Under the pieces are notes generated by a model, which was not told the origin of the DNA, ran no database searches, and saw only the letters and a list, made by a program, of their open reading frames with translations. Below, piece after piece: positions 27,376 through 36,280 of a DNA stretch of 64,000 nt; positions within the stretch are counted from its first letter, which is position 1, and each line of letters begins with the position of its first letter. Source of the stretch: Roseiarcus sp963816065 (GTDB lineage Bacteria; Pseudomonadota; Alphaproteobacteria; Rhizobiales; Beijerinckiaceae); NCBI GenBank assembly GCA_963816065.1, contig CAWFJG010000024.1, positions 333,338 through 397,337 of the forward strand. The letters run 5' to 3'. The position numbers and the translations under genes were made by a program.

Positions 27376-27542
27376 GTTGACCTGTCCGACCTCGCGGATT
27401 CGGTCGCCTTCGCGCTACAATTCCAGTGCCGCAAGCGCGTCCACAACGTCGACGAGATCATGGCGGAGATCCGTAGCGAAGAGGCTTTGTTGAGCACATC
27501 GAGCGCGCCGGCTTTGTCGCCACGAAGCGGCCGCCGCATTAA
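27376..27542 (+). pseudogene. Fragment of a small conserved hypothetical protein
   Basis: Reads VDLSDLADSVAFALQFQCRKR and VHNVDEIMAEI, then in another frame FVEHIERAGFVATKRPPH and stop. This layout resembles a small conserved protein often seen in alphaproteobacterial genomes; I do not know its function. No start codon in frame, one frame break near 27478; abuts the GNAT remnant. Confidence 0.45.
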
Positions 27543-27850
27543 GCTTCCGCCTTTGCGTGGTTCGGAGTTGCCGAGCGGACAAACTCCTTGAGCGGCTACC
27601 TTCGGCCGCGCGGGCGCCTGATGGCCCGGGAGCCTGAGGATGACGTCCCACGGGCTCTCGCCCGGGCCGCGCATGGCGCTCAACCGGTTCGCTCAAACGA
27701 CGTCGAGCCAAACCAGGCGTTCGCCGTTCGCGTCTGCATCCGGCTCAACGGCGACGCTCCCTAGCGGCAGCGTGGCGGCAATCACGCTGAAGGCGGCGGG
27801 GTGATGGTGATGCGGATCACTGCTTGACCCTACGGGCGTGTCGCGGCGCA

Positions 27851-28177
27851 TCATTCCAGTTTTTTCGCTACCTTTTTGATCACAGAAACGGCCCTGCTTA
27901 TGGTCTGATCCCTGGACATAACATCGTCCCCGTACAAATTCCCTATCGCGGGGATGATCTCGCGGTCATGTTGAGCATAGATGCCATCGTCCTCCTTAAT
28001 GAAAAAGCTGACGACAGGACGACCTTTTGCCCCATGAATTGTGACATCGACCCGATAGTAATTCGACGTCTCCGAGAATATTACTTTAACATGTAAAGGA
28101 AGCGGGGTCCTTTCCCTCACCTCTGCGAAAAAGAAACCGATATCTTGTTCTTTGACCTCGCGCTCTTCGTTCGACAT
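27851..28177 (-). CDS. Hypothetical protein, 108 aa
   Basis: A charged, AT-richer protein (MSNEEREVKEQDIGFFFAEV ... VIKKVAKKLE) with alternating hydrophobic/charged pattern typical of a small alpha/beta fold. G-rich stretch upstream of ATG 28177. Not recognised. It sits just downstream of the 3' end of tRNA-Arg, a common place for acquired DNA. Confidence 0.55.
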   Translation of the reverse strand: MSNEEREVKEQDIGFFFAEVRERTPLPLHVKVIFSETSNYYRVDVTIHGAKGRPVVSFFIKEDDGIYAQHDREIIPAIGNLYGDDVMSRDQTISRAVSVIKKVAKKLE

Positions 28178-28274
28178 ATGTCGCCCCCCATCTGTGTTAC
28201 CTTAAAGCATCCCCCGACCGAAAAAGCCTCGATTTTTGGGCTGTCGCATTTCTCGCTAAGTGCTTGTTTCTTAC

Positions 28275-28351
28275 TGGCGCGCCCGGAGAGATTCGAACTC
28301 CCGACCCCCAAATTCGTAGTCTGGTGCTCTATCCAGCTGAGCTACGGGCGC
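28275..28351 (-). tRNA. tRNA-Arg (ACG)
   Basis: Complete cloverleaf: acceptor GCGCCCG/CGGGCGC, D-arm AGCTCAGCTGGATAGAGC, anticodon loop CTACGAA with ACG anticodon, T-arm GGGAGTTCGAATCTCTC, and encoded CCA. One G-T pair in the anticodon stem. 77 nt. Confidence 0.95.
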
Positions 28352-28353
28352 GC

Positions 28354-28920
28354 ATTCCGTTTCCGTGGGCGGGGCAAGACCGGCCGTCGAAAACGGTGGC
28401 CGGCCTCTAACCGCTTTTGCCGGCGAGGGCAAGGGCGAATTTGCCTGCTTTTCAGGCCGCCGTGCCGGCCGGCGCCCTCAGGCCGTTCGGCGCCCGGGCG
28501 GCGTCATGTTCGAGGGGCCGGGTCGGCGACCTCGTTCGCCACTGGCGGCGGCGACATCGATCGGCGTTTCGGAGGATGGCGCTTCCCCAGACCGGCTGAC
28601 CATGACGCTGCAGCGATCCGGTCGTTCAGCAGGGCGTCCAAACGGACGGGTTGGCGTCATACGCGCCAACGCCGACGGCGTCGGCCATGCCAAAAATGGC
28701 GGACATGCGCGGCAATTGCCGGACCGCAAATCTCTCGGGTCCAGGCTCGAGCCGCACTGCACATATCAGAGTCGGCAGTCGGCCGGTTTCGAAACGCATC
28801 GCCACGCAGGCCGGGAGGCCAGTCAACGCCGCCGGCGGCGGACAGGCGCCGCCTTTCAATCGGCGACTCCCGGTCACGCCATGCAACCTGCCGGGTCCGA
28901 TCTTGCCGCCCGTTTGGTCT
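28354..28920. other. Gene-poor region upstream of tRNA-Arg
   Basis: About 570 bp with only frames that lack protein character. No recognised gene, promoter or terminator except the presumed tRNA promoter directly beside the tRNA. Confidence 0.4.
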
Positions 28921-28972
28921 TGCCTGTTCCTGCCTGATAACAGCCTGTTACGTGCCTGTTAATTGCCTGTTC
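28921..28972 (+). repeat. Phased GCCTGTT repeats
   Basis: GCCTGTT or close variants start at 28922, 28932 (GCCTGAT), 28943, 28954 and 28965, i.e. every 10-11 bp, so all lie on one face of the helix. A further CCCTGTT occurs near 28988. Iteron-like or a cooperative binding array. Confidence 0.55.
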
Positions 28973-29108
28973 CGGCCCCGCTCAGCGCCCTGTTTCGCCG
29001 CCGCTTACGGCCACAACCGTGACGTTGTACTTGTACTAACACCATGATATTGGGCGGTTTTCCTGACCAGGGGGCGGCCGGGGGCGGCCACAGCAAAAAA
29101 AAACCGCC

Positions 29109-30259
29109 CTGCTATACCTCGTCTAAGCGACAACCCGAAAATTGGCGCGGTGGATCACGCGGAAATTGTCGCTGATTTCGGGCGCTGAACCGCTTCCAGT
29201 GTTTGGGCACGGTTTGGCTTAGGAATTTGACGATCTCTCGGCGGAACTCGCGGAAGGTCTTGTAATCCCGATTGTGGGTGACGTTTTCGTGCATCAAGGC
29301 CCATAGTCGTTCGATGGGATCGAGATGGGGGCAGTAAGGCGGAATGAAGTGGAGCACGATCTTGCGCCCCGCCATCGCAAGCCACTCTTTAACGACGTTG
29401 GCGTGATGATAGCTGGCGTTGTCGACAAAGACATGGATGAGACGCATCGCAGTATGCGTGCCTTCGATCTGGCCCAAGAGCTTGATGAAACTCTCCGCGC
29501 TGACCTTCTCGGCCACGACGATCTGCGTCTGGCCGGTTTCCAGATTGATGGCGCCATGGATGTTCAGTCGCTGGCGGCCGGTCGTCTGCTCCACTGCGAC
29601 GGCGACCTCCTTGCGCGCCCAGCAGCCAACCGGCCTGACCTGATGGGTCGGATGGACCGCATCGACGAAAGCGACCGCCTCGTCTAAGCCCATCGTATTG
29701 AGCAGGTTCTCGTATCCGTCGATAAAGGCCTGCTGCCTGGCGTCGTTGAGACCGCGCGGCATGGCTTCCGGCTTGCGATAGAGGAAGCCCAAGCGGTGCA
29801 GCAAGGCGATCAGCCCTGACCGGCTGTAGCTCACCCGAAAGGTCCGCTGCAGAAAGGCCCCGATCTTTCGAATGCTGCGGGGGCAATGGGCGTCGACCCA
29901 AGCGCTCAACGCTTTTTCCTGCTCGCGGCTGAGCCGGCCGCTGCTGCCCTCATGGCCAAAGCTCTTCAGCCCTTCGACGTCGCCGCGCTCGTAGGCCCGA
30001 TGCCAATCGCGAACCGTGTCGTCGTCCAGCAGCAAAGCCGCCGCGACGCGCTCGCAGCTCCAGTCCTGGTCGAGAAGCACGATGGCGTTCGCTCGGCGGG
30101 CCACGCGATGCTCCGCAAGGCCGTCGCGCGCAAGCCTAGTCAGGGCTCGCCGGTCGTCAACTGAGAGAAATCCACCGCGAATCACATCCCCAGACGAATC
30201 CTGTTCGTCCGCAACGTCAAGCGGTTTCTCGGCTTCTCAATAAATCGCAGTATAACAGG
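29109..30259 (-). mobile_element. IS630-family element, second copy type
   Basis: Short imperfect ends CCTGCTATAC (29109-29118) and GTATAACAGG (30250-30259) around a full transposase gene. The protein is clearly different from the IS630 at 17.3 kb. Exact ends are tentative. Confidence 0.65.
29112..30185 (-). CDS. IS630-family transposase
   Basis: 357 aa. HTH part (RVAAALLLDDDTVRDWHRAYERG), DDE domain with VAFVDAVHPTHQ (D), IHVFVDNASYHHA (D) and PPYCPHLDPIERLWALMHE (E). Near the C-terminus an extra A (CGAAATCAG) moves the frame: the family-typical tail SDNFRVIHRANFRVVA with stop at 29123-29125 is in the neighbouring frame. Probably functional in the organism if the extra A is an artefact. Confidence 0.88.
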   Translation of the reverse strand: MIRGGFLSVDDRRALTRLARDGLAEHRVARRANAIVLLDQDWSCERVAAALLLDDDTVRDWHRAYERGDVEGLKSFGHEGSSGRLSREQEKALSAWVDAHCPRSIRKIGAFLQRTFRVSYSRSGLIALLHRLGFLYRKPEAMPRGLNDARQQAFIDGYENLLNTMGLDEAVAFVDAVHPTHQVRPVGCWARKEVAVAVEQTTGRQRLNIHGAINLETGQTQIVVAEKVSAESFIKLLGQIEGTHTAMRLIHVFVDNASYHHANVVKEWLAMAGRKIVLHFIPPYCPHLDPIERLWALMHENVTHNRDYKTFREFRREIVKFLSQTVPKHWKRFSARNQRQFPRDPPRQFSGCRLDEV

Positions 30260-30373
30260 CAGCTGGAAGGCCGGCGGCCCGCGTCTCAGGATCGACGTAG
30301 GCGACCGAACGCGAAATCCGGTGAGCAGGCCGCCCGTAGGGAAGGGTGGTCGGCGAGCCGCGCTCCGGCCGCG

Positions 30374-32401
30374 TCACACCGCGAGAGCGAAGCGGCGGGC
30401 GACCACGTCCGCCGCGCGCGCCTCGGCGACCGTAAGCGACCCGCCGTTGGCGGAACGGGCGCTCTTCACCGCCAGCGCCAGCTTATCCGGGCCGTCGAAC
30501 GGCTCGAGGTCGCCCCCGCCGTTCGACAGGCGGCGTCGCATCGCTGCCTGCGTCTCGTCGTCGGCGAAGGCCACCGCCTGCATCAGCGCGAGGGCCGGAC
30601 GGGGCGCATTGGACGAGCGGGCCAGCCGGTAGGCGTTGAGGAAACGCTTGGCCGCGCGCGGGGAACCCGCGGCGAGCGGCGCGAGCGCGGTCAGGAGCCC
30701 TGCCTCCGCACTGGTCAGCGGCTCAGACAGCGCCCTCGCGATCGCCGGATCCGGGGACGGCGACATCGGCTCTTGGCTGGTCGTAAGCAGGCGCGCGATC
30801 AGGCGTTCGCCGTCGACGCCCAAGCGGCCCGGCAGGTTGACGACGACCTGCAGCCACTTGTCGAACCGGCGTCGCGCCTCGCCCCTGCCGCCAAGCGGGT
30901 CGACCAGTCGCGCCGGATCGAACGCCAGGACGCCGACCGCGCCCGCCCCGATCGCGCTCTGGGCCGCGTCGATCCAGGCGATCGCCGCCGCCGGGGGCAG
31001 GGCGTCGAGATTGTCGACGACAAAGATCAGGCGCTCCGGGGCCCCCGACGCCGGGCCCTCGCTCATTCGCTGGCCGAGCGCGGCGAGGAAGCCCCGCGCC
31101 GCGGCGGCATGGCTTTGGCGCGCGTCGAGGAAGTCCGGTCCCGGCGCGCGCGTCTGCGCCTTGCCGCCGACGCGGCGCGCTGCGGCCTCGGCGTGTCTCG
31201 CGGCGGCCTCGGCGTCCGCCGACAGCGCCGCGACCCGCTGACTGAGCCTTGCGACGCGGTTGTCGAGATCGCGCCGGCGGTCGCGAACGTCGAGGTTGAG
31301 GAATTGCGCGCCGCGTAGCAACAGGCCCGCGAAGCCGATCGCCCGCCAGAGGTTAAGCGCCAAGGCGAGGGCGCCGAGGACATAGAGGACCTTGGCGGCG
31401 GTCTCGAACCAGGCGCCATGGGAGGCGATCCAGCCGGTGGCCTTGGTCGTCGAATCGGTCACGAACTGCCCGGCCGCGCTCGGGACCTGGATCGAGCCCA
31501 GCGCTTCCTGGCCGTGCAGGAGATGGATGAGAAAGCCGAGGACGAACGCGACAATCGACCAGAGTATGAGTTTCCGCTGGCCGCGGATACGCCCAGATCG
31601 CCCTGACGGCGACGCCGAGCCGGCCGGCGGAGCGCATGCTGGCGACGTCGCGGACGAGGTCGCGGTAGCTTGCGCCGGCGTCGGACCGGCGAGGTCGAAC
31701 CGGCGCAGGCGCGCGTCGATGGCGGCGCGGCGCGCCCGGACGAAGACGTCGACGCGCGAACCCGGCGTCTCGAACAGGAGCGCGTCCGCCAGGCGGGCGC
31801 GCGCGCGCCTCGGCCTCGTCGCGCTGCGCCCGTTCGGCCTCGAGACGTCTGACGATCTCCTCGTGCCGGTCGGACGCCGCCTTGGCGGCGCGCAGCGGGT
31901 CGCCTCCGGCATGGGCCGATTCGTCGAGCAGCGGCGGCATAGTCGACACCGCCGGCGTCGCGATCGAGCGCGGCGTAGGCGGCGCTTGCGAGCGCGACAG
32001 GCGCCTCGGCCTCGTCGGCCGCGTCGACGCGCGCGACGACGACCCGCGTCAGCGCGGCCCGCCTAGCCGGCAAGCGCTCGCCGACGATGTCTGAGCCAGT
32101 CGGTTGAGGGCGAAGGTCTTGCCGGCGCCGCCCGGCCCCGCGATCGCGGCCAGGAACGGCGTTTGCACCTTATCCGCGATGCAGAGTTGGGCGAGCGGCT
32201 GCACGAGCCGGCCGGCTTCCAGCACGTCCGCGCCTTCGGCGGCGTCGGACAGGAAAATCGGCTGGAGGAGCGGGGCCGGCTCGGCAATCGGCGCGGGCGA
32301 TGCGGGCGTCCGTCGGGGCGGCCGAGGCCAGCGTGCGGCGTCCGAGCCGGCGCGCCGCCGCCGAGCAGGCGAACTCTGGCTGTTTGGCTGATCTCAGACA
32401 C
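30374..32401 (-). CDS. KAP-family P-loop NTPase, several frame breaks
   Basis: Large membrane-tethered P-loop ATPase. Walker A AIAGPGGAGKTFALNRL (about 32115-32160), two membrane segments (LILWSIVAFVLGFLIHLL; VLYVLGALALALNLW) inserted between Walker A and B, Walker B RLIFVVDNLDALPP, and a C-terminal helical part. That order is the KAP hallmark. GTG 32401 has AGGAAAG upstream; total 676 codons fits the family. At least four frame changes occur between 31350 and 32401. KAP NTPases are implicated in phage defence or signalling complexes; no partner genes are adjacent. Confidence 0.72.
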
Positions 32402-32685
32402 TCGACTTTCCTCGACCTTACGCCCGTTCCGGTTGGCCAGCCCAGCGATTCCCGCTCAGGATCGGTCCCGGTTGTTACACCGGTCAACCCATTCCGAAGT
32501 CAAGTCAGAACCGGCGACGGGGACTTTGATCGCACGCGTTTGACGGTTTCGCCGACCTTCGGCTCTGTCGCCGGTCGGCCGGGGAACAGCGGCGCTGGCC
32601 GGCGAGGCGATCGCGTGATTGCGCATGGAGCGGAGCCGCGCATCCGTGATATGGCGAACCAGATCCCTCACAATGGAGCCCCGAC

Positions 32686-34077
32686 GTGTCCCTCTTCGCC
32701 CCGCCGACGCCCGACGCCCTGCCGATCTGGTTCGTCGCGCCGGACAACTGGGACAGGGTGAAGGCCGAGATCGGCGGGCCGGCCTCGGCCTTCGCCGAGC
32801 GCTGCGGCTTCAAGCCGAAGGCCGGACAGGTGCAACTCGTTCCGGACGAGGACGGAGCGCTTGCGGGCGTGCTGTTCGGCGTCGATGGCGGCCGGATCGC
32901 CGAAGCGCGATCCGCTGGCGGCCGGCAAGCTGGCGACGAGTCTGCCCGACGGCGTCTATCGCTTCGCCAATCCGCCCGCCGACGCCGGCCTCGCCGCGCT
33001 CGGCTTCCTGATCGGGCTCTATCGCTACGACCGCTTCAAGGCCGACCCGGCCGACAAACCCCGGCTCGTCGCGCCCGCCGGCGTCGATGCGGCGCGAATC
33101 GAGCAGATCGCCGCGGCCGTCGCGTTCGGCCGCGATCTCGTCAACGCTCCGGCCAACGCGCTCGGGCCCGATGCGCTCGAACAGGCGGCGGTCGAAGCTC
33201 GCCGAGAGCTTCGGCGCCGGCGTCAGCATCGTGCGCGGCGGCGAGCTCCTGGCCGAGAACTTTCCGCTCGTTCACGCCGTCGGACGGGCCGCCGCAGAGC
33301 CGCCGAGGATCGTCGATTTCGTCTGGGGACGGGGCGACGCGCCAAAGGTCACGCTGGTCGGAAAGGGGGTCACTTTCGACAGCGGCGGCCTCGACATCAA
33401 GCCCGCCGCCGGCATGGAGTTGATGAAGAAGGACATGGGCGGCGCGGCGACGGCGCTGACGCTGGCGCGGCTGGTGATGGAGATGGACCTCGACGTCCGT
33501 CTCAGGACGGTCGTCCCGATCGTCGAAAACGCGATCTCCGGCGCCGGCGATGCGGCCCGGCGATGTGATCGTCAGCCGCAAGGGCCTGGCGGTCGAGATC
33601 GGCAACACCGACGCGGAGGGGCGGCTGATCCTCGCCGACGCGCTGGCGCTCGCCGACGAGGAGGCGCCGGATCTCTTGATCGATTTCGCCACCCTCACCG
33701 GGGCGGCGCGGGTGGCGCTCGGGCCCGACCTGCCGCCCTTCTATACCGACGACGACGCGCTCGCCGCGGCGATCGCCGACCACGCCGGGCGCGCCGCGCG
33801 ATCCGCTCTGGCGCATGCCGCTGTGGCGTCCGTACGATGCGATGATCGACGGGACGGTCGGCGACGTCAGCAATTCCGGGACCGGCGCGGGCCAGGCCGG
33901 GCTCGATCACGGCGGCGCTGTTTCTCCGCCGCTTCGTCGAGAAGGCCAAGAGCTGGGTCGCATTTCGACGTCTACGCCTGGAACCCGAAGGCCCGCGCCC
34001 ACGGGCCGGCGGGCGGCGAGATCCAGGCGGCGCGCGCGCTGTTCGAGCTTTTGAGCGAGCGCTACCCGAGGCGATGA
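32686..34077 (+). CDS. Leucyl aminopeptidase family (M17), six frame breaks
   Basis: Zinc aminopeptidase, 464 codons, normal length. In order over three frames: DLVNAPANALGPDALE, VTLVGKGVTFDSGGLDIKP (metal Lys/Asp), MELMKKDMGGAAT (Asp), VIVSRKGLAVEIGNTDAEGR (metal Asp/Glu), DLLIDFATLTGAARVALG, MIDGTVGDVSNSG, HFDVYAWNPKARAHGPAGG. Each frame change (near 32905, 33195, 33548, 33795, 33900, 33965) is +1 and each can be repaired by removing one base from a run (e.g. AA to A, GGG to GG). All catalytic residues survive, so this is probably an intact gene with sequence errors. Confidence 0.82.
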
Positions 34078-34153
34078 GGGCGAGGGCGGTCAACGCCCCC
34101 TTTATCAACTCTTATCGGCCGGCCATCATGTATTCAAAGGGTTGCAGGCCGTC

Positions 34154-34600
34154 TTAGCGGCGGCCCGGGCCGGCAAGGTTTGGCGTCACGACCAACGGTC
34201 GGTTGATCAGGATCGGATGGGCGCCAATGGCGTCGAGCAGCGCGTCGTCGGAGAGCGACGGATCGCCGAGGCCAAGCTCGTGAAAGGGCGCGCCCTTTCC
34301 TGCAGGATCTGGCGCACGGTCAGCCCGGCGGTGTCGCAGAGAGTGAACGCGAAATCCATAACCGGAGCGCCTGGCGCTGCATATTCGTCCCAGCTCTTCG
34401 AGCGCAAGTCGTCGGTCGGGAAGTCGAAACTTTCGAGCACTCTGAGCGCGAAAGGGTTGACCTCCCCCTTGCGGTGACTTCCGGCTGAGCAGGCACGGAA
34501 ACGCCCTGTGCCCAGTGTCCTCAGTAGGCTCTCGGCGATGATCGATCGCGCGCTGTTTCCCCGCGCACAGGAACAGGACATTGAGCATACGCTCAGCCAT
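34154..34600 (-). pseudogene. Hybrid arsC: LMW-phosphatase-type start fused to glutaredoxin-type end
   Basis: N-terminal part is an LMW-phosphatase-type arsenate reductase (MLNVLFLCAG, then GNSARSIIAESLL, EVNPFALRVLESF, KSWDEYAAPGAPVMDFAFTLCDTAG). Directly after CDTAG it continues as the middle of a glutaredoxin-dependent ArsC (LTVRQIL, FHELGLGDPSLSDDALLDA, LINRPLVVTP) and stops early. The same two genes lie in order at 54.05-55.0 kb. The junction at about 34325 is an internal deletion. Two additional frame breaks (one in the phosphate loop GCGGGGAAAC). Not expected to work. Confidence 0.8.
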
Positions 34601-34949
34601 GAGCAGCCTTCTTCGGCGGGCAGCATGGGGTAAGGTCGGCAATCAAGGGAGCGCACAAGTCGGCGCGCCCTCCGCAGCAGTCCTTGACCAGGAACAGCGT
34701 GACCTCCCGCAAACGGTCGAGGTCCGCGCGATAGATGATCGAACGGCTATGTCGTTCGCCAATGATCAGCTTCGCCCTGGAGAGGACCGCCAGATGCGCC
34801 GACATGGTGTTCTGGGGGACTTCGATGAGGCGCGCCAATTCGCCAGCAGGAACGCCTTCCGGCTCCCGCGCGACCAGCAGTCGGAACGTTTCCAGCCGGG
34901 TCGACTGCGCAAGCGCCGCCAGTGCGGCTATGGCTTCTGTTTCATCCAT
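34593..34949 (-). CDS. arsR: ArsR-family arsenic-responsive repressor (copy 1)
   Basis: 118 aa winged-helix repressor: ALAQSTRLETFRLLVAREPEG, recognition helix VPQNTMSAHLAVLSRAKLI, and Cys pairs near the end (KDCCGG ... TPCCPPKK) typical of C-terminal As(III)-binding ArsR types. Overlaps the hybrid arsC by 8 bp. A close relative of ArsR at 54999-55354, with the same operator-like ATCC-N8-GGAT upstream. Frame intact, so it can still act as a repressor. Confidence 0.9.
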   Translation of the reverse strand: MDETEAIAALAALAQSTRLETFRLLVAREPEGVPAGELARLIEVPQNTMSAHLAVLSRAKLIIGERHSRSIIYRADLDRLREVTLFLVKDCCGGRADLCAPLIADLTPCCPPKKAAHG

Positions 34950-34951
34950 AT

Positions 34952-34967
34952 ATCCAGAGTATCGGAT
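34952..34967. promoter_or_regulatory. ArsR operator-like site, copy 1
   Basis: ATCCAGAGTATCGGAT, an ATCC-N8-GGAT dyad beginning 3 bp before the arsR start; the other arsR copy has ATCCAGGATAGCGGAT at the same place. Conservation in both copies marks it as the likely operator. Its closeness to the ATG suggests a very short or absent 5' leader. Confidence 0.55.
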
Positions 34968-35049
34968 TTGCGGAGAATTACAAGGCCGTTTCGCTGGCCA
35001 GCAGCTCCCCGCATTCTGAAATGCGCGCCCGGCGCCCACAGTCATCACC

Positions 35050-35715
35050 GACGATACCGTTGAAGCCGCGCGAAGCTCGCTGGTCGCGGGGTGTCATAGC
35101 GCCTACGCCAAACCCGCCGAGTCCGGTTTTCGCAAGCTCGCATACACGAACGGGTGAGTGCTAAGTCTTAAGCGGCTCAAATCACGGGCTTACAACAAAA
35201 CTCCAATGGGCCGGCCTGCACGAAGACCCAGTCACGATAACTGCGACGCGGAACCCTGCGCGAGCCGCTGAGGCCGCTCGTCGCCGTTCCCGTCATCGTA
35301 ATCCGTTCGGAGCTTGTCATGTCGCGCATTTCACAGCGCGTGCCGTCGCCTGGCCTTCTCCTCGTCGCTTGTGGAGAAAGAGGTCGCGCTCTGCTCGATG
35401 TGGGACCTTGGGCCCTCCATTCGCCCCCCAAAGGGCCGAAAAGCCTCGAAATCAGGCCGTTCTCAAAATGAGGGGATTCCTGAGGATCCAGGCGCAACGC
35501 CAACGCCGTTGATAGCTACCGCAAGTCTGTCGGGCTTGCTTTATTATGCGGCGGCGTATTGGCTTTATATCATCGCCTTGCGCTCAACCCCGGCTGCGGT
35601 TGCAGTAAGCTAGTTCCATGTCATTCCCGCTCGGCGTCGGGCTTTGAGCGCGGGTCGGATGAAGGGAGTTCTTGCTCGTCTAGTCCGCCAAATAGCAATC
35701 GAGAAACTCCGTCAT
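35050..35715. other. Region without a supported gene
   Basis: About 670 bp between arsR copy 1 and the MITE-like element. Frames here show no recognisable protein. Contains fragments of AT-poor and AT-rich composition, suggesting patchwork insertion. Confidence 0.4.
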
Positions 35716-35719
35716 CTAG

Positions 35720-35843
35720 CAGCCTGTCGGACTGGGGGTCTTTCGAGACGCGCAACACATTGATATTGTGACGTTTTGTGTTTATAAGAAAAGACGAAAA
35801 CATCAATGATATCAATGGGTATATCGTTAAGTCCGACAGGCTC
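35720..35843. repeat. 124-bp MITE-like element with CTAG target duplication
   Basis: Perfect 13-bp inverted ends AGCCTGTCGGACT (35721-35733) and AGTCCGACAGGCT (35830-35842), one more base on each side, flanked by CTAG on both sides (35716-35719, 35844-35847). The interior is AT-rich (GTGACGTTTTGTGTTTATAA) and has no gene. This is the structure of a non-autonomous transposon. It lies 31 bp upstream of the -35 box of arsR-arsM. Confidence 0.75.
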
Positions 35844-35873
35844 CTAGCGATCAAAGCCACACTAGCCGCCGCC

Positions 35874-35902
35874 TTGACAATCGGTAATTCGGCAATTACA
35901 GA
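35874..35902 (+). promoter_or_regulatory. arsR-arsM promoter with embedded operator
   Basis: TTGACA (35874-35879), 17 bp, TACAGA (35897-35902) as weak -10. Inside the spacer is a perfect dyad GTAATT-CGGC-AATTAC (35884-35899). A dyad between -35 and -10 is the usual ArsR repressor position. Confidence 0.6.
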
Positions 35903-35922
35903 AATAACGAAGCGAGGAACCG

Positions 35923-36270
35923 ATGACCGCGGCAACTTCAGACGGCCAGATCGCCCGCTATGCGGATATCCTCGGCGCGCTTGGCGCGGAACCGAGGCTG
36001 CGGATCGTGCGCCTCTTGCTGTCGGCGCATCCCGAAGGGCTTGTGGTCGGGGAAATCGGGTCAGAGCTCGACATCCCGCCGTCGACCCTCTCGCATCACC
36101 TCGACAAGTTGAAGAACGAGGAGCTTGTTTCGGTGCGCCGCGAAAGCACGTTCCTTCGCTACACCGCCAACACGCAAGCGCTCCAGGAGATTGTCGGATT
36201 CCTGTTCGCCGAGTGCTGCACCCGAAACAAGGCGATCCGCCCCGAAGACATCACCCGCGCTCATCAATAG
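35923..36270 (+). CDS. arsR: ArsR-family repressor (copy 2, arsM-linked)
   Basis: 115 aa. HTH: LLLSAHPEGLVVGEIGSELDIPPSTLSHHLDKLKNEELV. C-terminal FLFAECCTRNKAI supplies the vicinal Cys pair for As(III). This differs from the two other ArsR proteins of the window and pairs with arsM 10 bp downstream; it probably represses both genes via the dyad at 35884-35899. Confidence 0.9.
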   Translation: MTAATSDGQIARYADILGALGAEPRLRIVRLLLSAHPEGLVVGEIGSELDIPPSTLSHHLDKLKNEELVSVRRESTFLRYTANTQALQEIVGFLFAECCTRNKAIRPEDITRAHQ

Positions 36271-36280
36271 GAGAGAACTC

